Assembly: GCF_001513965.1 (NCBI RefSeq)
Contig: NZ_KQ948035.1
Span: forward strand, 68,041-132,040
Source: Streptomyces cellostaticus
Lineage (GTDB): Bacteria; Actinomycetota; Actinomycetes; Streptomycetales; Streptomycetaceae
Reading direction: 5' to 3'
DNA length: 64,000 bases
This document shows positions 41,849 through 52,800 of this stretch, one piece after another. Below the pieces are notes generated by a model that was given only the letters and a program-made list of their open reading frames with translations, was not told where the DNA came from and did no database searches. The translations under genes were made by a program, and so were the position numbers. Each line of letters opens with the position of its first letter. Position 1 is the stretch's first letter.

Positions 41849-44800
41849 ATGGCACTCACGGTCGCCGCGCTGGAAGCGCTGCTGGACCAGACGCGGGAGA
41901 CGTTCCGGCTCGGCACCGGGGAGTTGGGACTCGCGGGCTTCACCGAGCAGTGCACCGCCTACCTGGCCGACGCCGGCCTCGAGTTCACGGATGTCACCGT
42001 GGTCGACAAGCCTGGCCTGCGCGTCGAGGGCTCGGTGACGCTGAAGGGCAAGGCCGAGACGCGCGGCAGCGTCACCTTCGTCCCGGACGCCGCAGGCGCC
42101 ACCGTCGCCGGAGTCCGGGTGGACGCCGAGGTGGAGCAGGGCAGCGAGCTGCTCTCTGACGCGGCCAAGGCGGCCGTCGCGAGCCTCGCGGTGCTGAAAC
42201 CGAGCCGCCCGCGTCTGGTGTTCGGCGAGGAGCCCGGACGCGACGCGCGGGTGGCGGCCCGGACCGGCGTCGGAGTTGCGCTGGACTTCCCCGCCGCCGA
42301 CGCCGCCACCAAGCCGTACCTCTGGGCGTACGAGCCCGCGGACAGCTCCGAGGCGTGGCAGCTGGGCGGGGCCTTCCCGGCGGTCCCGCTCGCGGACTTC
42401 TCCAGCCTCGCCGACCTGGCCGGCACCCCGGGCGGGGACGGCTTCGCGCTGCCGTCGGACGTGCCGCAGGCACAGGGCCTTTCCCTCGGGGCCCTGTCCG
42501 TTTCCTTCGGCCCGGGCGACGGCGGGGGCGCGGCACAGCTGCTGTCGATGTGGCTGCGCGTGGAGATGAACACCCAGTGGGCGCTCGCGGGCGGGCAGTT
42601 GGTGGTCCATGGCCTCAACGCCCAGTTCGGGGTTGTCCTTCCACGGTCCAAGCCGCGTGTGCAGACCGTGCTGGGCGGCGAGGTCGTCCTCGCCAACGAC
42701 ATCGCCGTCGACGTGGAGATCGCCTTCCCCGACCGGGAGATATCCGCCTCGCTCGGGCGGCCCGTGCCGCTCAAGCCCCTGATGGACCGGCACTTCCCCG
42801 GCCTGCCCGTACCCGCGCTCACCGTCGAGGACCTGACTTTGTGGGGCTCGGCCGCCCCCGGCGCGTCCGGCTACGGCGTCGATGCGGAGCTGAGCGACGT
42901 CTGGCAGCTCGCCGACGGGGTCAAGCTCTCCCGGGTCGCCCTCTCCGCGGCCAAGCAGGGCACGGACACCACGGCGTCCCTCGACGCACTGTGGAACCTC
43001 GACGAGACAGTCCTGGACGTCCACGGCGAGTGGGCGACCGGCACCGGCTGGAAGCTCACCGCCTCCGCCTCGAACGTCTCGCCCGCCGACATCTTCGGCC
43101 GGTTCGGCATCGCGCCGCCGCCGATCCTCAAGGACGTCACCATCGACCACATCGGGGTGTCGTACGACGGAAAGGACCAGAAGTTCCACCTCGATGTGAC
43201 CGGGACCTTCCCGCTGGGCGAGCTGAAGGCCGCGCTGAGCCTGACCGTCGACCTCGCCAAGCGGTCCGGCGGGCAGCCGGGCTACGACCAGCGGTACACC
43301 GGCTCCCTGTCGCTGGAGATCCCCCAGCACGGCGGCGAGCCGCGCACGATGACCTTCACGCTGGCCGACGCCCAGCACGCCGAGTTCACCGCCTCCTGGG
43401 AGGACGCCAAGGGCGTCTCGCCCGCCGACCTCGCGACGCTGCTGGGCGTGGACGCGCCCGCCGAGATCCTGGCGAAGCTGGGGTCGGTCACTTCGGTGCG
43501 GCTGCGGTACGCGTCCACGGACAAGTCCGTCGTCTTCGCCGCCCGCACTGTCGACGGCGGTTCCCTGGTCCTCGTGTCCCAGCGGGACAAGAGCGGCGGC
43601 CACGCCTGGGTGGCGCGCGTCAGCGTCGCACTGAGCGCGGCCCTGTCCCAAGTCCCGCTCCTGGAGGGACAGATCCCCGCCGACCAGGACGTGGCCGTCC
43701 GCGCACTCGGCGTGCTCCTCGCCTCCGATGCTCTCACGGCCGCCCGGACGGCCGAGCTGAACCGCGCTCTGGCCGCGTGCGACGACAAGCAGCCCGCGCT
43801 GCCCGCCGACGGGCTGGGCAAGGGCGCCGCATTCTCGATCAGCCTCCAGCTGCCGGGGCGCACCGAGCTGACGTCGCTGGTGGTACGGGGCGACCGCCTG
43901 GGGGGCGCGTTTGCCGGGCGGCGGCAGCTGACCGCGAAGGGCCCCCACATCGCAGGTGCTGCGGATGCCGCCGGTGGCGTCAACGCCGCCTTCACAGCGG
44001 CGGGTCCGGGGGCCTCCATGCCCCTGGTGGCCTGGGCGGACGTGCAGCGCGCGGTCGGCCCGCTGCGGCTGCGCCGCGTCGGCGTGGGCTACGCCGACGG
44101 CACCGTGTGGGTGCTGTTCGACGCGTCGCTGGGCATGGCCGGGCTCGTCCTCGGCGTCGAGGGCCTGGGCCTCGGTATCCCGCTGGCCCACCCCGACCGG
44201 CCCGAGATCCGCCTCGACGGGCTGAGCGTCGCGTATTCCAAGCCCCCGCTCGCGGTCAAGGGCGCGCTGGTCAACCGGCCCCCGGACGACCAGTACGCGC
44301 TGCTGGTCCAAGGCGTCCTCGTCCTCTCGGCCGCGAAGTTCGGCCTGTCGGTGCTCGGCGCGTACGCGCGGTCGAAGGACCGCCCCGACGCGACGTCGAT
44401 GTTCCTGTACGGCAAGGCGTCCGGGAAGTTCGGCGGGCCGCCGCCCCTGCAGATCACCGGCATCATGGCCGGCCTCGGCTTCAACACCTCGGTCACGCTG
44501 CCCGACGGCGACCGCGTCCTGGACTTCCCCTTCCTGAAGGACCTGACGTCGACCGACCCCGGCACCGACCCGATGGAGGTCCTGCAGACACTGATGGCCG
44601 GCGGCCGGGACGCGTGGGTGCGCCCGGCCGTGGGGCAGATGTGGTTCGCGGCGGGCCTGGAGTTCAGCGTCGCCGAGTTCCTCCAGGGCCAGGGGCTGCT
44701 CGTGCTGGAGGTCGGCGACGACTTCGCGGTCGCGCTGCTGGGCACGGCCGACGCGCGCTTCCCCCGGGGCACGGGCAAGGCGTACGCGCGGGCGCAGCTC

Positions 44801-47293
44801 GGTCTCTCCGCCAAGTACCGGGCCAGCGAGGGCGTGCTGAAGCTGACCGCGCAGCTCGCCCCCGGCTCGTTCGTCATCGACGAGGCGTGCGTGCTCACCG
44901 GCGGGTTCGCGCTCTACGTGTGGATGGACGACGCGCACGCCGGGGACTTCGTGCTCACGCTCGGCGGCTACCACCCCAGGTTCCCGGTGCCGAAGCACTA
45001 TCCATCCGTGCCACGGCTCGGCTTCAGCTGGCCGGTGACACAGCAGCTGACCATCAGCGGCGGCTCGTACTTCGCGCTCACCCCGGGCGCGCTCATGGCC
45101 GGCGGCGCGCTGGACGTGAACTACCGGTCCGGCAAGCTGCACGCCTGGCTGACCGCGTACGCCGACATGCTGATCGAGTGGGCGCCCTTCCGCTTCGACG
45201 TCGGGATCGGGATCAGCATCGGGGTCAGCTACGTGCTGGACCTGTGGCTGGTGCGCGAGACGATCCGGGTCGAGGTCGGCGCGTCGCTGCGGCTGTGGGG
45301 TCCGCCGACGGCCGGTGAGGTCACCGTCCACCTGTGGTTCATCTCGTTCACGATCGCCTTCGGCGGCGGCCGGGCGCAGGACGACCGGCCCGCCCCCTGG
45401 TCGGAGGTGGTCAAGCAGCTCCCGGCGCGGGAGGACGCCGTCCGGCTGACCCCCATGGACGGGCTGTCGGCGGCGCGGGCCGAGGACGAGCGGGGCCGCG
45501 ACCTGTGGATCGCCACGCCCGGGGTGTTCTCGTTCGCCGTCCGCGCGGCCGTGCCCGTGACGATGCTGCGTCTGAGCGACGGCGACGCGGCCACCGAGAT
45601 CGCGGGCCGCGCGGTCAACCTCCGCCCCCGCCGTGCCGAGGGAAGGGATCTGGATTCCGCGCTCACCGTCACCCTGTCCAGGGGCTCGGCCTCGCAGCCG
45701 CTGGGCGACTGGTACCCGGACTCGGGCGCGGAGGCCAGGAACAGCCTGCCGGCCGCGCTGTGGGGCCCGTACGACGGCAAGCTGACCGTCGACAGCGTGC
45801 AGTGGGCGGACGACCAGCTCATGGGCGTCGACCTGCGGCTGCCGCTGCCCCGGCAGGGCGGCTCGCCCGGCGAGATCACAGCCGGGACGCTCGCGCACGA
45901 CGACCGCTTCCCGGACGGGGCGCTTCCGCTGCGGGCCGCCGCCGTTTCCGCCCAGGCCGTCGCGGCGGCCGCTGCCCCGGCTCCGCAAGCCGCGCCGCTG
46001 ACGGTCGCCGAGGCCGTACGAGCCGCCCATCCCGTACGCGCCGAAGCGGCCTACGGCGACGGGTCCAGCGGCTCCCTGCGCGGCGCGACGGGGGGTCAGG
46101 CCGCAGCGCCGGTCGACTGGGCCCGGGACCGGCTGTTCGCGGCGATGGAGTACCTGGGTGTGAGCCCCGGCACCAACGACCGGCTCGCGGCCGACGACGG
46201 GCTGGTGGCCGGGGACATCACGGCACCGGTGGACCACGCGATCCCCGGCCCGCCCGTCCCGACCGGCGACCGCCTGTACGCGGCGGGCACGGGACGGACG
46301 GCGACCCCGGCCGACGCACACAGCCTCACTCCGTACGAGCCCTCGCGCCTGGGCTCGGCGAGCCCGACCCACCTCGCGGTCAGCCCCGACGGCCGCCGCC
46401 TGGTCGTCATCGACGCCCAGCAGGGCGTCGACATCCTGGACATCTCGGCCAACCCGCCGGCGGCTGCGCCCTCCCTGCTCCCCGACCGGCTGTGGGTGCC
46501 GCAGAGGCCGCAGGGCCTGTCGGCCTCGCCGGACAGCGCGTACGCGTACGCCACCTTCGCGCAGCCGAACCAGTTCCTGGCGTTCGACCTGACGAAGACG
46601 CCTCCGACGATCCACCAGCAGTACGGCACGGAGAGGACGCCCGGCGACGCCGTCGCCTCGACCCAGTGGGACGAGCAGCGCCAGGTCGTCTATCTCGCTC
46701 AGCCGGAGCAGGGGACCGTCGCCCTGCTGGACGTCACGAACGGCAAGTGGCCTTCGCCGATGGGCGAGTTGTCCGCCGGGCCGAACCCCACACGACTGGC
46801 CGTGGACCCGCGCGGCCGGTGGCTGTACGCGCTCAACGCCGGGCACTCCACGGTATCCGTCGTCGACGTCAGGACCGGCGGCCAGGGCGTGGTGGCGACC
46901 CTGCGGACGGGCACCGACCCCAGCGCCCTGGCCGTCAGCCCCGACGGGGCACGGCTGTACGTGGCGAACACGACCAGCGGCACGGTGTCGGTGTTCGACG
47001 TCTTCGGCGCGTCGCCGCAGGAGGCGGCCGACCCGGTGTGGGTCGGCGCGGACCCGATCGCGCTCGCCGTATCGCCTGCCGGGGACAGCCTGTTCGTCGC
47101 CCGGTCCGGCGAGAAGGCCGTCCAGGTGGTGGACCTCTCGGCCGACGCGCCGACCCTGCTCGACATCACCGTCCCGCTCACCGACACCCCGGTGGCGCTC
47201 GCCGTCACCGCACCGCCGGCCGCACCGCCCAGCGGCGCCTCGCGGACCGGCGGATCCCGGACCCAGGAAGCCCAGGAAGGCGGTGCGGCGTGA
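41849..47293 (+). CDS. DUF6603-type giant protein with C-terminal beta-propeller
   Basis: An 1814-residue protein. Residues 1 to about 1350 consist of long beta-rich repeats (for example ASNVSPADIFGRFGIAPPPI, GLSVAYSKPPLAVKGALVNR, FLYGKASGKFGGPPPLQITG, GIMAGLGFNTSVTLPDGDRV, ALTPGALMAGGALDVNYRSG) that I recognise as the DUF6603 type. An Ala/Pro-rich linker near 1364-1400 leads to a YncE-like seven-blade-type propeller from about 1506 to 1785, with repeats such as SPTHLAVSPDGRRLVVIDAQ, PTRLAVDPRGRWLYALNAGH and PSALAVSPDGARLYVANTTS. No signal peptide or transmembrane helix is evident. It is the second gene of the five-gene operon; its TGA overlaps the next GTG. Function unknown; the fold mix suggests a structural or binding role. 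Confidence 0.8.
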   Translation: MALTVAALEALLDQTRETFRLGTGELGLAGFTEQCTAYLADAGLEFTDVTVVDKPGLRVEGSVTLKGKAETRGSVTFVPDAAGATVAGVRVDAEVEQGSELLSDAAKAAVASLAVLKPSRPRLVFGEEPGRDARVAARTGVGVALDFPAADAATKPYLWAYEPADSSEAWQLGGAFPAVPLADFSSLADLAGTPGGDGFALPSDVPQAQGLSLGALSVSFGPGDGGGAAQLLSMWLRVEMNTQWALAGGQLVVHGLNAQFGVVLPRSKPRVQTVLGGEVVLANDIAVDVEIAFPDREISASLGRPVPLKPLMDRHFPGLPVPALTVEDLTLWGSAAPGASGYGVDAELSDVWQLADGVKLSRVALSAAKQGTDTTASLDALWNLDETVLDVHGEWATGTGWKLTASASNVSPADIFGRFGIAPPPILKDVTIDHIGVSYDGKDQKFHLDVTGTFPLGELKAALSLTVDLAKRSGGQPGYDQRYTGSLSLEIPQHGGEPRTMTFTLADAQHAEFTASWEDAKGVSPADLATLLGVDAPAEILAKLGSVTSVRLRYASTDKSVVFAARTVDGGSLVLVSQRDKSGGHAWVARVSVALSAALSQVPLLEGQIPADQDVAVRALGVLLASDALTAARTAELNRALAACDDKQPALPADGLGKGAAFSISLQLPGRTELTSLVVRGDRLGGAFAGRRQLTAKGPHIAGAADAAGGVNAAFTAAGPGASMPLVAWADVQRAVGPLRLRRVGVGYADGTVWVLFDASLGMAGLVLGVEGLGLGIPLAHPDRPEIRLDGLSVAYSKPPLAVKGALVNRPPDDQYALLVQGVLVLSAAKFGLSVLGAYARSKDRPDATSMFLYGKASGKFGGPPPLQITGIMAGLGFNTSVTLPDGDRVLDFPFLKDLTSTDPGTDPMEVLQTLMAGGRDAWVRPAVGQMWFAAGLEFSVAEFLQGQGLLVLEVGDDFAVALLGTADARFPRGTGKAYARAQLGLSAKYRASEGVLKLTAQLAPGSFVIDEACVLTGGFALYVWMDDAHAGDFVLTLGGYHPRFPVPKHYPSVPRLGFSWPVTQQLTISGGSYFALTPGALMAGGALDVNYRSGKLHAWLTAYADMLIEWAPFRFDVGIGISIGVSYVLDLWLVRETIRVEVGASLRLWGPPTAGEVTVHLWFISFTIAFGGGRAQDDRPAPWSEVVKQLPAREDAVRLTPMDGLSAARAEDERGRDLWIATPGVFSFAVRAAVPVTMLRLSDGDAATEIAGRAVNLRPRRAEGRDLDSALTVTLSRGSASQPLGDWYPDSGAEARNSLPAALWGPYDGKLTVDSVQWADDQLMGVDLRLPLPRQGGSPGEITAGTLAHDDRFPDGALPLRAAAVSAQAVAAAAAPAPQAAPLTVAEAVRAAHPVRAEAAYGDGSSGSLRGATGGQAAAPVDWARDRLFAAMEYLGVSPGTNDRLAADDGLVAGDITAPVDHAIPGPPVPTGDRLYAAGTGRTATPADAHSLTPYEPSRLGSASPTHLAVSPDGRRLVVIDAQQGVDILDISANPPAAAPSLLPDRLWVPQRPQGLSASPDSAYAYATFAQPNQFLAFDLTKTPPTIHQQYGTERTPGDAVASTQWDEQRQVVYLAQPEQGTVALLDVTNGKWPSPMGELSAGPNPTRLAVDPRGRWLYALNAGHSTVSVVDVRTGGQGVVATLRTGTDPSALAVSPDGARLYVANTTSGTVSVFDVFGASPQEAADPVWVGADPIALAVSPAGDSLFVARSGEKAVQVVDLSADAPTLLDITVPLTDTPVALAVTAPPAAPPSGASRTGGSRTQEAQEGGAA

Positions 47294-49809
47294 TCCGCCC
47301 CGAATACGCCCCCGAGCCCGACCCGCAGCTGAACGTGCAGTTCCTCGACTCGCTCGTACCGAGGCTCAGCGCCGGGCGCTACACCCTCACCGCGCACCAG
47401 ACCCTCACCCGGGGCGGACAGCCGGTGGACGAGGGCTACCTGCCGACCGCCGCGTCGCCCGTCGTGCAGCCGCTGGAGGTGCGCGCGCCGCGCTTCGGCG
47501 TGGAGCCGGAGTGGATCCACGGCGCGTACCCGCCCGCAGATGCCACCGGCCTCTACAGCGACGTCCTGCCGCACGTGACACTGACTCGGCCGACCCTGCC
47601 GTGGGAGCGGGACGGGGAAGCCGCCAAGAACGGCACCCGCCTCCCCTGGCTGGCCCTGCTCGTCTTCGGCGAGGGGGAGGTGGCCGGTGATCCGCACTGT
47701 CTCGGCCGGACCGACGCGCGCACCGTGGCCCAGCTGTCCGACCCGACGCACCGCAGCCCCGACGACGGACCCGACGTCGTCCTCCCGTCCTTCGACGCCC
47801 AGGACCCCGTCCCGGCGGAGGACCTGGAGCGCGTGTGCCGCACGGTCCTGGTGGACCGCGCCGTCTTCCACGCCGCCGCGCCCGCCAAGGACGAGCTGCC
47901 CTACCTGACGCACGTACGACGGGTCAACGAGCGGCACCAGGGCGTCACCTACAGCCTGGACCTGATACAGGTCGGCGACTACGCGGTCGTCACCGGCAAC
48001 CGGCTGCCGCGCGCGGCAGGCGGTCGCTACGTCGCCCACCTGGTGTCCCTGGAGGGCTGGCTGCCCTGCCTCCCGGTGGAGGGGGAGGAGGCGTACGACG
48101 GTCCGGCGCAGAAGCTGCGCCTGGTGTCGCTGTGGTCGTGGTCGTTCGAGACGCTCGCCGACCACTCGCCCGGCTTCGCCGCCCTCACCGAGCACTTCGT
48201 CGAGACCCAGGGCGACCAGGGCAGGAGCCTGCTGCTGCAGGTGCCGGTGGACGGGCGGCACCTGTCCGGCCCCGAACAGCGGGAGGTTGCCGACCGGCTG
48301 CGCGCGGGCTATCTGCCGCTGTCGTGCCGCACCGAGTCGGGGCGGGCCACCTTCGGCTGGTACCGGGGGCCGTTCGCGCCCGTGCCCGTCGGACCGCGGC
48401 CACCGCGCGACCGCCGCCGCTGCGCGGCCGAGGCCATGATCTACCTGGAGCAGTACGGGGTCTTCGACGTGAGCCTCGCGGTCGCGTTCACCGCGGGCCG
48501 CGGCGTCGCCCTGGCCGACCACCAGTTCAGCGCGGCCCTGCTGCGGCTGCGCGGCAAGGTCCGCAAGGCCGTGGAGAGCGCCGGGAGCGCCGGCGGCGGG
48601 CCGGTGCCGGTCGCGTACGCGCTGCCGGGCGAAGGGTCGGCGGATGCGGAACCGGACCCGCTGCCGAGCGCGCGTGACCGGCTCGAACACCTGGTGGCGA
48701 ACGGTCTCGCCGGCCACCTCGGCGCGCTGCTCGCCGCTCCCTTCCCCGTCGCTGCGGCGGCAGCGCCCGAGCCCTCGGCCGACGGGCCGCGCACCGTCGG
48801 CGCCGCCGCTCCCGCGCCGCGCGCGGTCATCACCCCGCTCCCGGCCGCGACCGAGCTGCCCACGATCGCGGACCTGACAGTACGCCGGCTCCGTACGGAC
48901 GCCGGGCTCCGCGCCCGGCTGGGCTCGGCCCTCGAGTCCCTCACCGGCACGCCCGCACCCCGCACCATCGCGGCGTCCGCGCCCGCCGACGGGAACACCG
49001 AGCCCGCCACGCCCGACGAGGACCTCACCGCCGTCCGCGACTGGCTGGTCAAGCTGCGGGACCTGGCGGGCGTGCCGTTCGCCCACCTGGTTCCCGACGC
49101 CCGCATGCTGCCGCCGGAGAGCCTGCGCTTTTTCCACGTCGACCCCGACTGGACCAGCACCCTCGTCGAGGGCGCGCTCAGCGTCGGGCTCGCCCACTCC
49201 TTCGACCTCACCGCCGACGACCTGCTCTTCGGCCCCGACGGCGAGGCCCCCCTGCCCGAGCCCGCCGCCCCGCTCACCGGCCTGCTGATCCGCTCCCAAC
49301 TGGTATCGGGCTGGCCCGCGTTGGAGATCCGGCCCTACACGGCCGCCCAGGCGTCCGACGGCGAGAGGGCACTGCCCGTCCTGCGCCGCGAGCGGCTCGC
49401 CGACGATGTGCTGCTCGTCCTGATCGAGGGCACACCCGGCCGGGTCGAGATCGCCGAACCTCAGCAGGGCGTGCACTTCGGCATCGACGAGCCGGACGAC
49501 GGCCACGCGGACGACCCCGTGCAGGACGGCATCATCCGCCTGCGGTCCCTCACGCCCCCGAACATCGGGCAGGAGCTCGACCAGCACTTCCCGTCGCAGC
49601 CGGGCCTCACTCCGTACCTGCGCGACGGCGTCGCGTCCGGCGTCGACAACGTGCTGCGTGTGGCGCGGCTCGCGGCCGGGCTCCAGGGCGCGCTCGGGCT
49701 GCAGCACCCCATCTCCTCCAGCGAGTTCGCCATCCAGATGATCAACGCGGCGCAGCGCCGCACCTTCAGCACCGGCCCCAGGACGACAGGAGACCACCAC
49801 CATGCCTGA
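47290..49809 (+). CDS. Large protein of unknown function (giant operon, gene 3)
   Basis: An 839-residue protein starting at GTG 47290, which overlaps the preceding stop as GTGA, so translation is coupled. I do not recognise a family. It has a beta-rich N-terminal half (LNVQFLDSLVPRLSAGRYTL, HVTLTRPTLPWERDGEAAKN, LPWLALLVFGEGEVAGDPHC), a helical middle with Ala-rich segments near residue 440-560, and a C-terminal part with LTGLLIRSQLVSGWPALEIR, DDVLLVLIEGTPGRVEIAEP, QQGVHFGIDEPDDGH and a final helix bundle. No signal peptide or membrane segment. Style and size resemble baseplate or surface-assembly proteins, but this is only an impression. It ends eight bases inside gene 4. Confidence 0.8.
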   Translation: MIRPEYAPEPDPQLNVQFLDSLVPRLSAGRYTLTAHQTLTRGGQPVDEGYLPTAASPVVQPLEVRAPRFGVEPEWIHGAYPPADATGLYSDVLPHVTLTRPTLPWERDGEAAKNGTRLPWLALLVFGEGEVAGDPHCLGRTDARTVAQLSDPTHRSPDDGPDVVLPSFDAQDPVPAEDLERVCRTVLVDRAVFHAAAPAKDELPYLTHVRRVNERHQGVTYSLDLIQVGDYAVVTGNRLPRAAGGRYVAHLVSLEGWLPCLPVEGEEAYDGPAQKLRLVSLWSWSFETLADHSPGFAALTEHFVETQGDQGRSLLLQVPVDGRHLSGPEQREVADRLRAGYLPLSCRTESGRATFGWYRGPFAPVPVGPRPPRDRRRCAAEAMIYLEQYGVFDVSLAVAFTAGRGVALADHQFSAALLRLRGKVRKAVESAGSAGGGPVPVAYALPGEGSADAEPDPLPSARDRLEHLVANGLAGHLGALLAAPFPVAAAAAPEPSADGPRTVGAAAPAPRAVITPLPAATELPTIADLTVRRLRTDAGLRARLGSALESLTGTPAPRTIAASAPADGNTEPATPDEDLTAVRDWLVKLRDLAGVPFAHLVPDARMLPPESLRFFHVDPDWTSTLVEGALSVGLAHSFDLTADDLLFGPDGEAPLPEPAAPLTGLLIRSQLVSGWPALEIRPYTAAQASDGERALPVLRRERLADDVLLVLIEGTPGRVEIAEPQQGVHFGIDEPDDGHADDPVQDGIIRLRSLTPPNIGQELDQHFPSQPGLTPYLRDGVASGVDNVLRVARLAAGLQGALGLQHPISSSEFAIQMINAAQRRTFSTGPRTTGDHHHA

Positions 49810-52800
49810 CGGCGACGACACGCTCATCGTCCCGGTGAACGTGGACGCCCTGGTGGTCAACCAGCGCGTGCGCCAGCGGGACGGCCAGGGCTTCCGGCGC
49901 TGGCGGCCCAACTTCAACCTGCTGCGCCACAACAAGACCCCCGAACCCAGCCCGTTCACCAACGAGCAGAAGTGGAACAGCACAGGCACCGACGACACGC
50001 CGTACAAGAAGTACGACGGCGTGTACGTGCGCTGGGAGCTGCCGAAGGCGCTGCGCCACGGCGAGTCCCGTTCCGAAGGCGGGCCCACCGAGTTCCCGCT
50101 GGTGCCCAACCGCTGGCTCGTCGTCCGGCAGGTGCGCGGCCACACCGGCCTGACGACGGCCTGGGTGGTGGAGAGCGACTTCCTGGACGACCGCGAGGGC
50201 ACCTCGGCGTTCGTGCACCCCTTCCGGCCCGGCGTCCAGGACCCGAAGGCCACCCCGTACCGCTCGACCGTCATCACGACGAAGATCGGCCGGGCCCAGG
50301 GCATCGGCCCCGACGGCGGCGTGGCGTGGAGCGAGCCCGGGGCCGGCGACCCCGCGCGCCGGGAGCTGTTCCTCACCGCGGTCGGCCCCGGGCTGATGAC
50401 CTTCCACATCTACCAGCCCTACCACCAGAACGTCTTCTCCCTGCACGACCCGATGACCGGCGTCCCGGACCAGGCGACCGTGGACTACCAGGTCGTGGGC
50501 TGGCACTCCGACCCCGCCCAGGAGGAGCTGCGCCGCCGCCTGGGGCAGCCGGGCACGACCCTGGACGGCGTCCTCGCCGAGCTGGGCTGGAAGGTCGCGG
50601 ACCTCCTCCAGGGATGGACACCTGCCTCAACGTCCTACTCCGGACGCGCCGTTGGCGTCGGATGGGACCGGACGGGCAGGGCCCCGGACTCGGCTCGCCC
50701 GGCCGACAAGAACACGATCAAGATCGGGGTGGGCAGCAGCGTGGACGAGGCGACGGCCGCGCTCCTCGCCGCCGCCCGCGCCGCCCTGCCCGCCGCCGCC
50801 CGCAACGCCCTCAGCCACGCGGACCCGGGCCTGCTGCACGCCCTCGGGCAGGGCCTGGTGGACACCCTGGACGGCGCGGACGGGACCGTGCGCACCGCGC
50901 AGGCGATGCACAAGGGCTGGTTCGAGCAGCTCCCCGGCGGCTTCACGTGGCGGCTCGCCGACACCTCAGGACAGGGCAACGTCTCCGGCGACCCGTCCTC
51001 GGTCACCTGGTCCGGCGTCTGCGCCGAGCACGAGGAGTGGCTCGCCCGGCTCAACCGCGACCAGGCCGCGTACGACACGAAGGCGCGCGAACTGGCCGCA
51101 CTCCAGTGGCGGCTGTACGCGCTGTGGTGGATGCACGGCCTGCCGCTGCTGCCGCCCCAGTACACGCGCGAGCAGTTCCGCGCCGAGATCGACCCCGCCG
51201 ACCCGGACGGGCTGGCCGTCGAAGTCGCGCGCCGCATCGAGGAGCTGAAGGAGCTGCAGGACCGCGTTCCGCACGGCGCGGACGCGGTCGAGCTCGCCCG
51301 CTCCATCGCCGCCTACGTCGACTCCCACCCGCCGGAGCTGCCCGACGGCTACGAGCTGCGCCGGGAGGCGCTGCCGCCGTTCTGGCAGGCGAGCGACCCG
51401 ACGGTCGTGCTGTCCGGCGCCAAGTCGCAGGAAGGGCACGACCCGCTGACGGGCGGCGGGCCGCTGCCCTGCCGCACACCCGCGCAGATCCTCGGCGGCG
51501 TCGCACCGGGAGGCCCGGTCCCGGACGCCTTCGCCGCCCTGAAGACCGGTGGGCTGCCCCCGATCGTGGCCGCCCTGCTCGGCGAGTTCGTCTACGTCCT
51601 CGACCCGGACCACGCGGGCACCCTCCCGCCGGACATCGCGCCCGAGCCCTGGCGGCAGCCGTGGAAGCCGCTTCTGTACCAGTGGCGGGTGCGGCACTGG
51701 CCGGTCCCGTACGGCGATCCGGACCGGCCCAACTGGCGCTTCGACGGCGGACGTTACGCATGGGAGCGCGGCGACGCGACGAAACCGCCGCTCGAGATCA
51801 CCAGCCGGCGCTTCCTGGTGCCGCTGCCGCAGTACACGCTGAGCAGCGGCCTCGACCAGTACGCGGCCGATCACCCGGCGGCGGCCGCGGCCGCGTTCGC
51901 CTCCGCGGCCGGGCAGGCCAAGGACCTCGATCTGCTGTCGCAGCGCCTGGACGGCCTCACCGACGCCCTGGCCTGCGTCGACGCCGCACCCAACCTCAGT
52001 CCGCCCGGCGCGGTCGGCCGCCTGGTCGGCGACGTCTTCGGCCGGCTGCCCGACCCGGGTCCGCTGCCCGTGCCGTTCGACGGCTGGCAGAAGTCCGGGT
52101 TCACCCAGATCCGCGCCGGGCAGTTCGCGATGAGCGCGCTCAGCATCGTGGACGAGTTCGGCCAGACCCTCGACGTGCTGCTTCCCGGCGACGCGGCCTA
52201 TCTGCAGCCCACCATCGGCGACAGCCTGCGGCCCGGCGACCGCTACGCCGAGGACACGCTGAGGGACCGCTTCGTCCAGCTCCCGCCACGCCTGCTCCAA
52301 CCCGCGCGGCTGCGCTTCGACTTCCTCGCCGAGCACGACGACGACCAGCTCGTCGACCTGACCGCGAACACCACCCCGGTGTGCGCGTGGATCATCCCCA
52401 GCTACGTCGACCGCTCGCTGCTCTGCTACGCCCCGACCGGCGCGCCGCTGGGTGAGCTGCGCCTGAAGCTCCAGGCCGACGCGGGAGCGCAGGGCGGCGT
52501 CAGCACGGTCGTGGGCTGGGGCCCGCTGCCCGACTCGCAGGTCCACACGATCGACGGCCTGTTCCGCGACCGGCCGCAGCTCCACGCGTTCGTGTCACAC
52601 CTGGCCACTGCGGGCCCTGCCGTCTTCCTGGACCTGCTGTCCACCGTCGACCGGGCGCTCTGCGGCATCGACCCGGGCAACCCGTACGGCGACGAGGTGC
52701 TCGGCGCGCTGCTCGGCCGGCCCCTGGCCCTGGTCCGCACCGGGCTCGGCTTCGAGCTGGACGGGCCGCCGGTCACCGACCCGGGCTGGCAGTATGCGCT

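Noticed and set aside
41825..46846. Very long minus-strand open frame of about 1670 codons opposite the DUF6603 gene, and a similar 1236-codon frame at 46699-50409
   Set aside because: These are antisense shadows caused by high third-position GC. They lack starts with ribosome binding sites, have no motifs, and oppose genes with coupled starts and recognisable domains.
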